Shown piece by piece: positions 28,229-39,732 of a stretch of DNA of 64,000 nt. The stretch lies in assembly GCF_041027365.1 (NCBI RefSeq), contig NZ_JBFTEH010000003.1:186001-250000 (forward strand), read 5' to 3'. The stretch is from VKMB-3413 sp041027365 (GTDB lineage: Bacteria > Pseudomonadota > Alphaproteobacteria > Rhizobiales > Rhizobiaceae). The position numbers were made by a program, and so were the translations under genes. Numbering within the stretch: the first letter of the stretch is position 1; each line of letters starts with the position of its first letter. The notes under the pieces are model-generated. The model saw nothing but the letters and a program-made list of their open reading frames with translations, did no database searches and was not told the origin of the DNA.

Positions 28229-29182
28229 ATGCGGGCGGCGGTGGTGACCGGCCCCGGCGAGCTGAAGGTGGAGGCGGTCGCGCGGCCGCAGCCGGGACCG
28301 GGCGAGGTCCGGGTGAAGCTCGAAGGCTGCGGCGTCTGCGCCTCCAACCTGACGCCCTGGGCCGGGCCGGAATGGATGCAGTTTCCGACCGAGGCGGGCG
28401 GTCTCGGCCATGAGGGCTGGGGCGTCGTCGATGCCGTCGGCGAGGGCGTCGATGCCGTCTCTGTCGGCGACCGCGTCGCGGCGCTGTTCTACAAGAGCTA
28501 CGGCGAATACGATGTCGGGCCGGCCGAGAACGTCGTGAAGCTGCCGGAGGCGCTCGGGGAGACGCCCTTCCCGGGCGAGCCGCTCGGCTGCGCCATGAAC
28601 ATCTTCGCCCGCTCCGGGATCAAGGCCGGCGAGACCGTCGCGATCATCGGCATCGGCTTTCTCGGCGCGATCCTGACGCGCCTCGCCTCGCAGGCCGGGG
28701 CGCGCGTCATCGCCATCTCGCGCCGCCCCTTTTCGCTGCAGGTCGCACGGGACATGGGCGCGGCCGAGACGATCCCGATGGAGGACCACTGGCAGATCAT
28801 CGAACAGGTGCGCGAACTGACCGGCGGCGTCTTCTGCGACCGGGTGATCGAGGCGGTCGGCAAGCAGTGGCCGCTCGATCTCGCCGCCGAGCTGACGCGC
28901 GAGCGCGGCACGCTCGTCGTCGCGGGCTATCACCAGGACGGGGCGCGGCAGGTCAACATGCAGCTGTGGAACTGGCGCGGGCTCGACGTGATCAACGCCC
29001 ACGAGCGCGACCCGGCGATCTACATCCGGGGCATCCGCGACGCCGTCGACGCCGTCGCCAGTGGCCGGCTGGATCCCTCCGCGCTCTACACCCACCGCTT
29101 TCCGCTGGAGCGGCTGGACGAGGCGCTGAACACGACGCGCGACCGGCCGGAGGGCTTCATGAAGGCGCTCGTCACGTTCTGA
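28229..29182 (+). CDS. Zinc-type medium-chain dehydrogenase/reductase
   Basis: 317 residues from MRAAVVTGPGELKVEAVARP. Catalytic zinc ligands are visible in LEGCGVCASNLTPWAG and GGLGHEGWGVV; the structural-zinc cysteine cluster of classical alcohol dehydrogenases is missing. NAD(P) fold: IIGIGFLGAILTRLASQAGA. A GTG nine codons earlier (28202) is an alternative start. Sugar or polyol oxidation is plausible because it precedes the glycan cluster in the same direction, but 544 bases separate them. Confidence 0.82.
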   Translation: MRAAVVTGPGELKVEAVARPQPGPGEVRVKLEGCGVCASNLTPWAGPEWMQFPTEAGGLGHEGWGVVDAVGEGVDAVSVGDRVAALFYKSYGEYDVGPAENVVKLPEALGETPFPGEPLGCAMNIFARSGIKAGETVAIIGIGFLGAILTRLASQAGARVIAISRRPFSLQVARDMGAAETIPMEDHWQIIEQVRELTGGVFCDRVIEAVGKQWPLDLAAELTRERGTLVVAGYHQDGARQVNMQLWNWRGLDVINAHERDPAIYIRGIRDAVDAVASGRLDPSALYTHRFPLERLDEALNTTRDRPEGFMKALVTF

Positions 29183-29726
29183 CGGGAAGCACTACGGCCG
29201 GCGCCGACCCGTGGTCGCGGCGGCGCCTTTCCGACGGTTCGGCGGCCGGCGGTTTCGTCCGGCCGCCGCTGATCGTTCGGGCCTGCGAGGGACTTTGTCT
29301 GTAGACTCCTAACGAAATCGTTGCGACGCGCTTCTGTCACGCCCGCGTGAAGGCTCCAGATGATTGGAAGTCGTCCTCGGTCACGCGTCAAGGCAACGTG
29401 GCCGCGTTCGACGTCCTTTCTTCCCTGCGCCCGCGGCTTGTCTTGCGGGTGCAGCGCCATCCGATCGGGTTTTGCAGATCTTGCCGAGCGAATGCCTGGA
29501 CAGCCGCCACCAATCGACCGTCCAGCGCGTCACAATCTTTCGTGGCCGCCCGTTCGACAGTCGCCCCTCTGCCGGATGCCGCGGTGGCGGTGCTCCTTCC
29601 GCCGGCATCCGCAAAATTGTCTTCCGACAACCGGCCCGGACTGCGCGACGGCCTGCGCAGGGCTTGGATCGGTTGAACCCCTCATGCGTTCTCATCATCA
29701 ACAGTCCTGACTGCAAGGAGGTCTGA
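29183..29726. other. Intergenic region before the glycan cluster
   Basis: 544 bases with no recognised gene, although several reading frames are open by composition. It contains a bulged hairpin at 29574-29610 and a strong ribosome-binding site (AAGGAGG) just before the TTG start at 29727. The cluster promoter is probably here; no clear hexamers could be assigned. Confidence 0.4.
29574..29610 (+). promoter_or_regulatory. Bulged stem-loop in the leader of the glycan cluster
   Basis: Outer stem GGATGCC/GGCATCC, inner stem GGCGG/CCGCC, with a five-base left bulge and an eight-base loop. It lies about 115 bases before the first start codon. A regulatory role is inference. Confidence 0.3.
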
Positions 29727-30826
29727 TTGTCTCGTTATCTCGTGACCGGCGGCGCCGGGTTCATCGGCCGCCAGGTGTGCCGCGAGCTTCTCGACCATGG
29801 CCACGACGTTCGCGTCCTCGATGCGATGATCGAACAGGTGCACGGCGGGAACGAGACGCTCGATCTCGGCGACGTCGAGATCCACCGCGGCGACGTGAGG
29901 GATGCGGACAAGGTGCGCGCGGCGCTCGCCGGGATCGACGGCGTGGTGCATCTCGCGGCCGAGGTGGGCGTCGGCCAGAGCATGTACGAGATCGAGCGCT
30001 ATGTCAGCGCCAACGACGTCGGCACCGCGGTTCTCCTGCAGGAGATGATCGACCAGCCGGTGGAGCGGATCGTCGTGGCGTCCTCGATGAGCGTCTACGG
30101 CGAGGGTCGCTACCGCACGCCGGACGGGCGCGTCGTCGACAATGCCCGCCGCCGGCCGGGCGAGATCAAGGCGGGCCGCTTCGAGATCCTGTCCGACAAG
30201 GGCGAGCCGCTGGAGCCGGTGGCGACGGACGAGACCAAGCCGGTCGATCTCGCCTCGATCTACGCGCTGACGAAATACCAGCAGGAGCAGGCGGTGCTGA
30301 TCTTCGGCAACGCCTACCAGACCGACGCGGTCGCCCTGCGACTGTTCAACGTGTTCGGGCCCGGCCAGGCGTTGTCGAACCCTTATACCGGCGTCCTCGC
30401 CAACTTTTCCTCGCGCATCGCTGCGGGGAAGGCACCGACGATCTTCGAGGACGGCAAGCAGCGCCGCGACTTCGTGCATGTGAACGACGTCGCCCGCGCC
30501 TTCCGTCTGGCGCTGGAGAAGCCCGAGGCGACGGGCGAGGTCATCAATGTCGGAAGCGGGCGCTCCTACTCCGTCACCCAGGTGGCCGAAGAGGTCGCCC
30601 GCGCGATGGGCAGCGACATCCAGCCGGAGATCACCGGCAAGGCCCGCACCGGCGACATCCGCAACTGCTTCTCCGACATCTCCAAGGCGAAGCGCCTTCT
30701 CGGCTTCGAGCCGCAGCGCAGCCTCGAGGATTCGCTCGGCGAGCTGGCCGACTGGGTCGCGTCGCAGACGGTGACCGACCGCAACGAGGAAATGCGCCGG
30801 CATCTCGAAGCGCGAGGCCTCGTCGC

Positions 30827-30830
<4 letters not shown>
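29727..30830 (+). CDS. NAD-dependent sugar epimerase (dTDP-L-rhamnose 4-epimerase-like)
   Basis: 367 residues, extended SDR. VTGGAGFIGRQVCREL, then LAAEVGVGQSMYEIERYVSA, SSMSVYGEG and the catalytic YALTKYQQEQ. The early LDAMIEQVHGG and the VGVGQSMYEI block resemble dTDP-L-rhamnose/6-deoxy-talose 4-epimerases; exact substrate uncertain. The start codon is TTG with AAGGAGG seven bases upstream, so initiation may be weak despite the good ribosome-binding site. It opens the glycan cluster and overlaps the next gene by ATGA. Confidence 0.82.
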
Positions 30831-32884
<2,054 letters not shown>

Positions 32885-32996
32885 GCCGGCCTCGCCCCCG
32901 CCGGCAAGGCGCCGGCTGCGCCACCCCGCCCTGCCTGTCCGGCGGGCGATCCACCATCTCTGCGTCCCTTGTTTTCCGCGTATTGGAGGCGTTCCG

Positions 32997-34118
32997 ATGA
33001 TCCCTAACCGGGTGCTGATGACCACCGACGCCGTCGGCGGTGTCTGGCGCTACTCCCTCGACCTCGCCCGCTCGCTGAATGCCGCGGGGATCGAGGTGGT
33101 GCTCGCCTGCCTCGGCCCGGCGCCGTCGGAGGACAAGCGGCGCGAGGCCGATGCTCTGACATCGACCCGGCTGGTGACGCTGGACCTGCCGCTCGACTGG
33201 ATGGCGGAGGGTCCCGAGGCGCTGGCGGATGTGCCGCGGCGGCTCGCCGCGCTCGCCGAGGAGACCGGCGCCGACCTCCTGCATCTCAACCTGCCGTCCC
33301 AGGCGGCCGGGATCGAAACGGCGAGGCCCGTCGTCGTCGTCTCGCATTCCTGCGTCGTCACCTGGTGGGCGGCGATGCGGGAAGGGCCGCTGCCGGCCGA
33401 CTGGGACTGGCAGTTTGCGCTGAACCGGGCGGGCTTCGAACGTGCGGACGCCATCGTCGCGCCGGCCAAGGCCCATGCCGAGGCGGTGCGCGCCGCCTAT
33501 GCCGGCATCCGGCCGGTGCGAACCGTGCCGAACGCGATCACGCCGCCGCTGGAGGCGCAGAAGGCGCCGAAGCGGCCTGTCGTCTTCGCCGCCGCCCGCT
33601 GGTGGGACGAGAGCAAGAACGCAAGGCTACTCGACGCCATGGCCGCCGAGGTGTCCTGGTCGGTGAAGGCCGCCGGCGCGACCCGCGGCGACAACGGCCA
33701 GAGCGTGTCCTTCACCCATGCCGAGGCGCTGGGAAATCTGCCCTTCGCCGAGACGCAGCGGCTGATGGGCGAAGCCGGCATCTTCGTCTCGCCGTCGCTC
33801 TACGAGCCCTTCGGCCTCGCGGTGCTGGAAGCGGCGACGGCCGGGGCCGCGCTCGTCCTCGCCGACATCGCGACCTATCGCGAGCTCTGGGGCGGTGCGG
33901 CGCGCTTTGCCGATCCGAACGATCCGGCCGCCTTCGCCCGGGCGGTCGAAACGCTGTCGGCCGACAGCGGCGCACGGGCGCTGCTCGGCGCGCAGGCCAG
34001 GGAGCGGGCCCGCCGCTTCACCCCGGCCTGCCAGCTGGAGGCGCTGTTCGCCGTCTACCGCGCTGCCGCAGCCGGCAGCACCGGGCTCCCCCTCGGCCTC
34101 CCCCAGGCTGCCGAGTGA
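32997..34118 (+). CDS. Glycosyltransferase family 4 protein
   Basis: 373 residues, GT-B fold. N-terminus VLMTTDAVGGVWRYSLDLAR; C-terminal donor-binding motif SPSLYEPFGLAVLEAATAGA (the EX7E pattern). GGAGG at 32985 sets the start. No membrane segment, so cytosolic or peripheral. It follows the fusion gene by 112 bases and precedes the three CgeB-like transferases by two bases. Acceptor and sugar unknown; UDP-xylose made by the decarboxylase downstream is one possible donor in this cluster. Confidence 0.88.
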   Translation: MIPNRVLMTTDAVGGVWRYSLDLARSLNAAGIEVVLACLGPAPSEDKRREADALTSTRLVTLDLPLDWMAEGPEALADVPRRLAALAEETGADLLHLNLPSQAAGIETARPVVVVSHSCVVTWWAAMREGPLPADWDWQFALNRAGFERADAIVAPAKAHAEAVRAAYAGIRPVRTVPNAITPPLEAQKAPKRPVVFAAARWWDESKNARLLDAMAAEVSWSVKAAGATRGDNGQSVSFTHAEALGNLPFAETQRLMGEAGIFVSPSLYEPFGLAVLEAATAGAALVLADIATYRELWGGAARFADPNDPAAFARAVETLSADSGARALLGAQARERARRFTPACQLEALFAVYRAAAAGSTGLPLGLPQAAE

Positions 34119-34120
34119 CC

Positions 34121-35251
34121 ATGCGCTTCGTCTTCTACACCCACTCCCTCGTCTCCGACTGGAACCATGGCAACGCGCATTTCCTGCGCGGCGTCATGCG
34201 CGATCTCGTCGCCCGCGGCCATGAGGCCGTGGCGCTGGAGCCGGAGGACGGATGGAGCCGGACCAATCTCCTGGAGACCCAGGGTCCGGCCGCGATCGAG
34301 CGCTTCTCCGACGATTTTCCGGAGCTGACGAGCCGCACCTACGGGCCGGATTTCGACCATGAAGCCGCCCTCGACGGGGCCGACGTCGTGGTGGTGCACG
34401 AGTGGACGGAGCCGGCGCTGGTCAAGGCGATCGGCGACATCCGTCGCAAGGGCGGCGACTTCCTCCTGCTCTTCCACGACACGCACCATCGCGCGGTCTC
34501 GGACGAGCGGGCGATCGCCGAAATGGCGCTCGCCGACTATGACGGCGTCCTCGCCTTCGGTGAGACGCTTCGCCAGCGCTATCTGGGCCGCGGCTGGGGC
34601 CGACAGGTCGTGACCTGGCACGAGGCGGCCGACGACCGGCTGTTCCGCCCGCCCGAGGCGGACCAATCCCAGGCGGAGAAGACCGCCGACCTCGTCTGGA
34701 TCGGCAACTGGGGCGACGGCGAGCGCACCGAGGAGCTTCGCCGCTTCCTGATCGAGCCGGTCAAGGCGCTGGGGATCTCCGGCGACGTCCACGGCGTGCG
34801 CTATCCCGAGCCGGCGCTGGTGGCGCTCACCGATGCCGGCCTCGCCTTTCGCGGCTGGATCGCCAATGCCGACGTGCCGCAGGCCTTCGCCCGCCACCGG
34901 GTGACCGTGCACGTTCCGCGCCGGCCTTACGTCGAGGCCCTGCCGGGCATTCCGACGATCCGCCCGTTCGAGGCGATGGCCTGCGGCATCCCGCTGATCT
35001 CGGCGCCCTGGGACGACGCCGAAGGGCTGTTCCGCACGGGCACCGACTATCTCGTGGCAAGGGACGGCGGAGAGATGCGCACCCAGCTTCGGCGCGTCCT
35101 GAACGACCCGGATCTTGCCGCGTCGCTTGCGGCATCCGGCCTCGAGACGATCCGCGCCCGGCACACCTGCCGCCACCGCGTCGACGAGCTTCTGCAGACG
35201 GTCGACGCCCTTCGCCAGCATGCGGACGCGCCGAAGGAGGCCGCACAGTAA
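34121..35251 (+). CDS. CgeB-like glycosyltransferase 1
   Basis: 376 residues. GT-B protein with N-terminal FYTHSLVSDWNHGNAHFLRG and a C-terminal Glyco_trans_1_2-type block IRPFEAMACGIPLISAPWDD, ending with LVARDGGEMRTQLRRVL. This combination is typical of the CgeB family. The first of three consecutive genes with the same design. Its stop (TAATG) shares a base with the next start. Confidence 0.82.
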   Translation: MRFVFYTHSLVSDWNHGNAHFLRGVMRDLVARGHEAVALEPEDGWSRTNLLETQGPAAIERFSDDFPELTSRTYGPDFDHEAALDGADVVVVHEWTEPALVKAIGDIRRKGGDFLLLFHDTHHRAVSDERAIAEMALADYDGVLAFGETLRQRYLGRGWGRQVVTWHEAADDRLFRPPEADQSQAEKTADLVWIGNWGDGERTEELRRFLIEPVKALGISGDVHGVRYPEPALVALTDAGLAFRGWIANADVPQAFARHRVTVHVPRRPYVEALPGIPTIRPFEAMACGIPLISAPWDDAEGLFRTGTDYLVARDGGEMRTQLRRVLNDPDLAASLAASGLETIRARHTCRHRVDELLQTVDALRQHADAPKEAAQ

Positions 35252-36345
35252 TGAAGATCGCCTTCTACGGCTCCAGCCTCCTCTCGTCCTACTGGAACGG
35301 CGCCGCCACCTATTATCGCGGGCTCCTCCGGGCGCTCGCGGCGCACGGCCACGACATCACCTTCTACGAGCCGGACGCCTATGGCCGGCAGGAGAACCGC
35401 GACATCGAGCCGCCGGACTGGGCGAAGGTCGTCGTCTGGCAGGCGACGCCGGAGGCGCTGAAGGCGGCGGCCTCCGAGGCGGCAAAGGCCGATGTCGTCG
35501 TCAAGGCCTCGGGCGTCGGCTATGAGGACGATGCGCTACTGGAGGCGGTGCTTTCCGCGGCGCGGCCGGATGCGGTGCGGATCTTCTGGGACGTCGACGC
35601 GCCGGCGACGCTCGCCGAGCTGAAGGAAAAGCCCGACCATCCGAGCCATCGCCAGCTCGAAAGGCTCGACCTCGTCCTCACCTATGGCGGCGGCGACCCC
35701 GTCGTTTCCGCCTATCGCGCCCTCGGCGCGCGGGCCTGCATTCCCGTCTACAACGCCCTCGACCCTCGGACCCATCATCCGGTGCCGCGCGACGAGCGCT
35801 TCGCGGCCAGCCTCGGCTTTCTCGGCAACCGCCTACCGGATCGCGAGGCGCGGGTCGAGCAGTTCTTCCTCGAGCCGGCCGAGCGCCTGCCGGAGGCATC
35901 CTTCCTCCTCGGCGGTTCCGGCTGGACCGACCGGCCGCTGCCGGCGAACGGCAAGCCCATCGGCCATGTCGGCACGCGCGACCACAACGCCTTCAATGTC
36001 CCGCCGACGGCGGTCCTCAACATCAACCGGGCGAGCATGGCGGAGATCGGCTTCTCGCCGCCGACCCGCGTCTTCGAGGCGGCGGGCGCCGGCGCCTGCC
36101 TGATCACCGACGAGTGGCCGGGCATCGACCTGTTCCTCGAGCCCGGCAAGGAAGTGCTCGTCGCGCGCGACGGGGCCGACGTTCTCGACATCATGGCAGA
36201 CCTCTCCGAAGAGCGTGCCGCCGCGATCGGTGAGGCCGCGCTGAAGCGGGTGCTCGCCGAGCACACCTACGAGCAGCGCGCCGTCCTCGTCGACGACCTC
36301 CTGCGCAAGACGCTCGCGGCCCGGCGCGCGGGAGCGGCGGCATGA
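35251..36345 (+). CDS. CgeB-like glycosyltransferase 2
   Basis: 364 residues. N-terminus FYGSSLLSSYWNGAATYYRG parallels gene 1; C-terminal block PPTRVFEAAGAGACLITDEW and KEVLVARDGADV. The middle contains FWDVDAPATLAELK, shared with the following gene (YDIDTPVTLAKL), so genes 2 and 3 are closer to each other. Cytosolic. Starts inside the preceding stop and overlaps the following gene by ATGA, so the three enzymes are made in coupled fashion. Confidence 0.82.
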   Translation: MKIAFYGSSLLSSYWNGAATYYRGLLRALAAHGHDITFYEPDAYGRQENRDIEPPDWAKVVVWQATPEALKAAASEAAKADVVVKASGVGYEDDALLEAVLSAARPDAVRIFWDVDAPATLAELKEKPDHPSHRQLERLDLVLTYGGGDPVVSAYRALGARACIPVYNALDPRTHHPVPRDERFAASLGFLGNRLPDREARVEQFFLEPAERLPEASFLLGGSGWTDRPLPANGKPIGHVGTRDHNAFNVPPTAVLNINRASMAEIGFSPPTRVFEAAGAGACLITDEWPGIDLFLEPGKEVLVARDGADVLDIMADLSEERAAAIGEAALKRVLAEHTYEQRAVLVDDLLRKTLAARRAGAAA

Positions 36346-37445
36346 GGAACGCACCGCTCGACATCGTCGTCGTCGGCCTGTCGCTCTCCTCGTCCTGGGG
36401 CAACGGCCATGCGACGACCTTCCGCTCGCTCCTGAAGGGCCTCGCCGCGCTCGGCCACCGCGTCCTGTTCCTGGAGCGCGACAAGCCCTGGTACGCCGCC
36501 AACCGTGATCTGCCGGAGCCGGATTTCTGCGAGCTGCGCCTCTATGATTCGGTCGAGGAGCTCGCGACGACCTACCGCCGGGAGATCGCCGAGGCCGATG
36601 CGGTCATCGTCGGCTCCTATGTGCCGGACGGCGTCGAGGTGATCGACCGGCTGACGGCGATCGCGCCCGGCCGGGTGAGCTTCTACGACATCGACACGCC
36701 GGTGACGCTCGCCAAGCTCATGCGCGGCGACGAGGAATATCTCGCCCGCCGGCAGATCCCGGACTTCGCCACCTATTTCTCCTTCACCGGCGGCCCGACG
36801 CTCGACAGGCTGGAGCAGGAGTTCGGGGCCAAGGACGCGCAGGCGCTGTTCTGCTCGGTCGAGTCCGAGCGCTACCGCCACACCGGCGCCGAGCCGGTCT
36901 GGGACCTCGGCTATCTCGGAACCTACAGCCCGGACCGCCAGCCGACGCTGGAGCGGCTGCTGCTTGAGCCGGCGCGGCAGCTGCCGGACAAGCGCTTCGT
37001 CGTCGCCGGGCCGCAATATCCCGCGGACATCGCCTGGCCGGACAATGTCGAGCGGATCGACCACCTGCCGCCGGCCGAGCACGCCGCCTTCTACAGCCGC
37101 CAGCGTTTCACGCTCAACGTCACCCGGGCCGACATGATCGCCGCGGGCTGGTCGCCGAGCGTGCGGCTGTTCGAGGCGGCCGCCGTCGGCGTGCCGATCG
37201 TCAGCGACGCCTGGGACGGCCTCGGCGAGCTCCTGCCCGAGGGCGAGGCGATCGTGGTCGCCCGGGGAACCGAGGACGTGGTCGCCGCGCTTTGTGAGAC
37301 GGGCGAGGAGGATCGCCGGCGGCTCGCGGACGCGGCGCAGGAGATCGTGCTGTCGGCCCATACCGGTCTGGCCCGGGCCAAGGAACTTGCCGCCGCGCTC
37401 AGGATCCATCACGCGCCGCGGCTTTCCGCGGCCGGTCGCCCGTAG
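36342..37445 (+). CDS. CgeB-like glycosyltransferase 3
   Basis: 367 residues. Starts MRNAPLDIVVVGLSLSSSWG; GNGHATTFRSLLKGL corresponds to the N-terminal block of genes 1 and 2; YDIDTPVTLAKLMRGDEEYL in the middle; C-terminal SVRLFEAAAVGVPIVSDAWD and AIVVARGTEDVV. Three related GTs in a row suggest successive additions of sugars to one acceptor. Confidence 0.82.
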   Translation: MRNAPLDIVVVGLSLSSSWGNGHATTFRSLLKGLAALGHRVLFLERDKPWYAANRDLPEPDFCELRLYDSVEELATTYRREIAEADAVIVGSYVPDGVEVIDRLTAIAPGRVSFYDIDTPVTLAKLMRGDEEYLARRQIPDFATYFSFTGGPTLDRLEQEFGAKDAQALFCSVESERYRHTGAEPVWDLGYLGTYSPDRQPTLERLLLEPARQLPDKRFVVAGPQYPADIAWPDNVERIDHLPPAEHAAFYSRQRFTLNVTRADMIAAGWSPSVRLFEAAAVGVPIVSDAWDGLGELLPEGEAIVVARGTEDVVAALCETGEEDRRRLADAAQEIVLSAHTGLARAKELAAALRIHHAPRLSAAGRP

Positions 37446-37503
37446 GGAGGGCGGTGTCTGCGATGTGCCTGTGTCTTGCGTATCAGAAGAAGGAAGTGAC
37501 GGC

Positions 37504-38565
37504 ATGAAGCGTGAAGACTTCGCCAACGGTGCCGCCATGAAGCGGATCCTCGTCGCCGGCGGGGCGGGCTTTCTCGGCTCCCATCTGTGCGAACTTCTCG
37601 TCGGCCAGGGGCATCACGTCACCTGCGTCGACAATCTCGCCACCGGCTCGCTCCGCAACGTCAAGGCGCTGACCGGCAGCAACCGCTTCGTGATCCTGAA
37701 GCAGGACATCTGCGATCCGCTGCCGGAAGGGTTCATGGTGGACGAGATCTACAATCTCGCCTGCGCCGCCTCGCCGCCGCACTACCAAGCCGATCCGGTC
37801 GGAACGATGATGACCTGCGTCGTCGGCACCAACAACCTTCTGGCGCTCGCCGAGCGTTGCGACGCGCGCTTCCTGCAGGCCTCGACCAGCGAGGTCTACG
37901 GCGATCCCGAGCAGCACCCGCAGCGGGAGGACTACTGGGGCCACGTCAATCCGACCGGCCCGCGCGCCTGCTACGACGAGGGCAAGCGTGCGGCCGAGAC
38001 CCTCTGCTTCGACTATCTGCGAGCCGGGCGCGCCGACGTGCGGGTGGTGCGGATCTTCAACACCTACGGCCCCCGCATGCGGCCCGACGACGGGCGGATC
38101 ATCTCCAACCTCGTCTGCCAGGCGCTCTCCGGCGAGCCGCTGACGATCTACGGCACCGGGGAGCAGACGCGGTCCTTCTGCTACGTCTCGGACCTCGTCA
38201 GGGGCCTGGTACAGATGATGGGAGCGAAGGACAATCCCGGCGGCCCGGTCAATTTCGGCAATCCTGGCGAGTTCACCATCAACGAGCTTGCCGAACTCGT
38301 CCTGAAGATCACCGGCTCGACCTCGGAGCTGACGCTGCACCCGCTGCCCGTCGACGATCCGCAGCGCCGGCGCCCCGATATCAGCCGCGCCCGCGAGCTC
38401 TTCGGGTGGCAACCGGAGATCCCGCTCGTCGAAGGGCTGCGGCCGACGATCGACTGGTTCGCCGGCGAGACGCGAAAGGGCGGGCGTGCGGTGCCGAGCG
38501 GCGCGCATCTGGCGCGCGAGACGGCGGGCCGCCTGCCGGAGCCCGTCGCCGCCCAGCGGCATTAG
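37504..38565 (+). CDS. UDP-glucuronate decarboxylase (UDP-xylose synthase) family
   Basis: 353 residues. VAGGAGFLGSHLCELL cofactor loop, NLACAASPPHYQADPVGTM, STSEVYGDPEQHPQREDYWG, VNPTGPRACYDEGKR (catalytic Tyr and Lys) and TRSFCYVSDLVRGL are signatures of UXS. The reaction converts UDP-glucuronate to UDP-xylose. An N-terminal extension of 11 residues (MKREDFANGAA) precedes the usual start; the second Met is an alternative. Supplies an activated pentose for the neighbouring transferases. Confidence 0.9.
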   Translation: MKREDFANGAAMKRILVAGGAGFLGSHLCELLVGQGHHVTCVDNLATGSLRNVKALTGSNRFVILKQDICDPLPEGFMVDEIYNLACAASPPHYQADPVGTMMTCVVGTNNLLALAERCDARFLQASTSEVYGDPEQHPQREDYWGHVNPTGPRACYDEGKRAAETLCFDYLRAGRADVRVVRIFNTYGPRMRPDDGRIISNLVCQALSGEPLTIYGTGEQTRSFCYVSDLVRGLVQMMGAKDNPGGPVNFGNPGEFTINELAELVLKITGSTSELTLHPLPVDDPQRRRPDISRARELFGWQPEIPLVEGLRPTIDWFAGETRKGGRAVPSGAHLARETAGRLPEPVAAQRH

Positions 38566-38640
38566 CGCCGGGCCCGCCTGAAACACATGAATGCCGCGCA
38601 TCCGTCGTTCCCGACGGGCGGCGCGCGAGAGGGGAGCATC

Positions 38641-39399
38641 ATGGACGACGCAGTCTCGACGTCCGACATCGAAAGCCGCATCCGGGCGCTCGGCCCCTGG
38701 TTCCACAATCTCGACCTCGCCGGCGTCAAGACTGCGCCGGAGCACTTCCTCGGCGATTATCCGAACTTCAAGTGGCAGCGTTTCCGGCACCTCGTTCCCG
38801 AGGACATGAGCGGGATGACGGTGCTCGACATCGGCTGCAATGCCGGCTTCTACTCGCTCGAAATGAAGCGGCGCGGAGCGGAGCGTGTCGTCGGGATCGA
38901 TTCCGACCCGCGCTACCTCGCCCAGGCACGGCTCGCCGCCGAGATCGCCGGAGCACACATCGAGTTCCGGCAGCTGTCGGTCTACGAGGTCGGGGCGCTG
39001 AAGGAGCGCTTCGACTTCGTGATCTTCATGGGCGTGCTCTATCATCTGCGCCATCCGCTGCTGGCGCTGGATCTGCTCTACGAGACCGTGGTGGGGGGCG
39101 ATCTCTTGTTCCAGTCGATGCTGCGGGGGTCGACGCAACGGCCGGACGTCGCCGCGGACTATCCCTTCGAAGAGGAAGCCGTCTTCGAACGGGAAGGCTA
39201 CCCGCGGATGGTCTTCGTCGAGCAAAACTATTCCGGCGATCCCACCAATTGGTGGATCCCCAACCGCGCCGGCATGGAGGCGATGCTGCGCAGCGCCGGC
39301 TTCACCATCGTCGATGCGACCGACGACGAAGTCTATCTCTGTCGCAGGGGCGAGCGCGGCTTCATGGTCGAGCCGCCGCCGGAGATCTCGTACCGCTGA
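38641..39399 (+). CDS. SAM-dependent methyltransferase (TIGR04290/CmoB-like type)
   Basis: 252 residues. N-terminal GPWFHNLDLAGVKTAPEHFL and WQRFRHLVPEDMSGMTVLDI, SAM loop DIGCNAGFYSLEMKRRGAE, then FMGVLYHLRHPLLALD and NWWIPNRAGMEAMLRSAGF. These match the CmoB-like methyltransferases, specifically as I recall the TIGR04290 family that accompanies glycan clusters. GAGGGGAG before 38641 sets the start; an upstream ATG (38587) has no ribosome-binding site. Probably methylates a sugar of the cluster's product; a GGAGGCA-G-TGCCTCC palindrome lies shortly after the stop. Confidence 0.82.
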   Translation: MDDAVSTSDIESRIRALGPWFHNLDLAGVKTAPEHFLGDYPNFKWQRFRHLVPEDMSGMTVLDIGCNAGFYSLEMKRRGAERVVGIDSDPRYLAQARLAAEIAGAHIEFRQLSVYEVGALKERFDFVIFMGVLYHLRHPLLALDLLYETVVGGDLLFQSMLRGSTQRPDVAADYPFEEEAVFEREGYPRMVFVEQNYSGDPTNWWIPNRAGMEAMLRSAGFTIVDATDDEVYLCRRGERGFMVEPPPEISYR

Positions 39400-39480
39400 G
39401 GCGCGGGGCGCGGCGGCGGCGTTGCGCGGGATCTGCCGGAAAGGCCGGAGGCAGTGCCTCCAGCCCTCCACGACAATGCG

Positions 39481-39732
39481 TCAGCGCGCGACGAACTTGT
39501 TGAAGCGGCTCTTGTCGTTGTCCTCGGGCAGGAGCAGGGCCAGCTTGTTGTCTTCGAAGATCTGGAAGAACTCCTCCCAGGAGATCTCCGTCAGGTTCTC
39601 GTCGGGGTCCTGGAAGTCGAGGCGCAGGATGCCGCCTTCGCCGCCGGTCTCGACCTTCGAGGGCCGGCCGCCATGCTTCTCCGCCCACTGGCGGATTTCG
39701 TCGTGATCGGTCACCGGTTCTGCCGAAGCCAT
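39481..39732 (-). CDS. Small acidic conserved protein of unknown function
   Basis: 83 residues, MASAEPVTDHDEIRQWAEKH to DNDKSRFNKFVAR, no signal peptide. It has a helix-rich N-terminus and a conserved-looking LTEISWEEFFQIFEDNKLALL segment. Proteins of this design are common in proteobacteria and are sometimes mislabelled 1,4-alpha-glucan branching enzyme; at this size it cannot be a branching enzyme. GGAGAG precedes the ATG. Convergent with the methyltransferase. Confidence 0.75.
   Translation of the reverse strand: MASAEPVTDHDEIRQWAEKHGGRPSKVETGGEGGILRLDFQDPDENLTEISWEEFFQIFEDNKLALLLPEDNDKSRFNKFVAR

Noticed and set aside
39481..39732. Naming the 83-residue protein a glucan branching enzyme
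   Set aside because: Database labels of this kind exist for similar small proteins, but it is far too short and has no GH13 motif.
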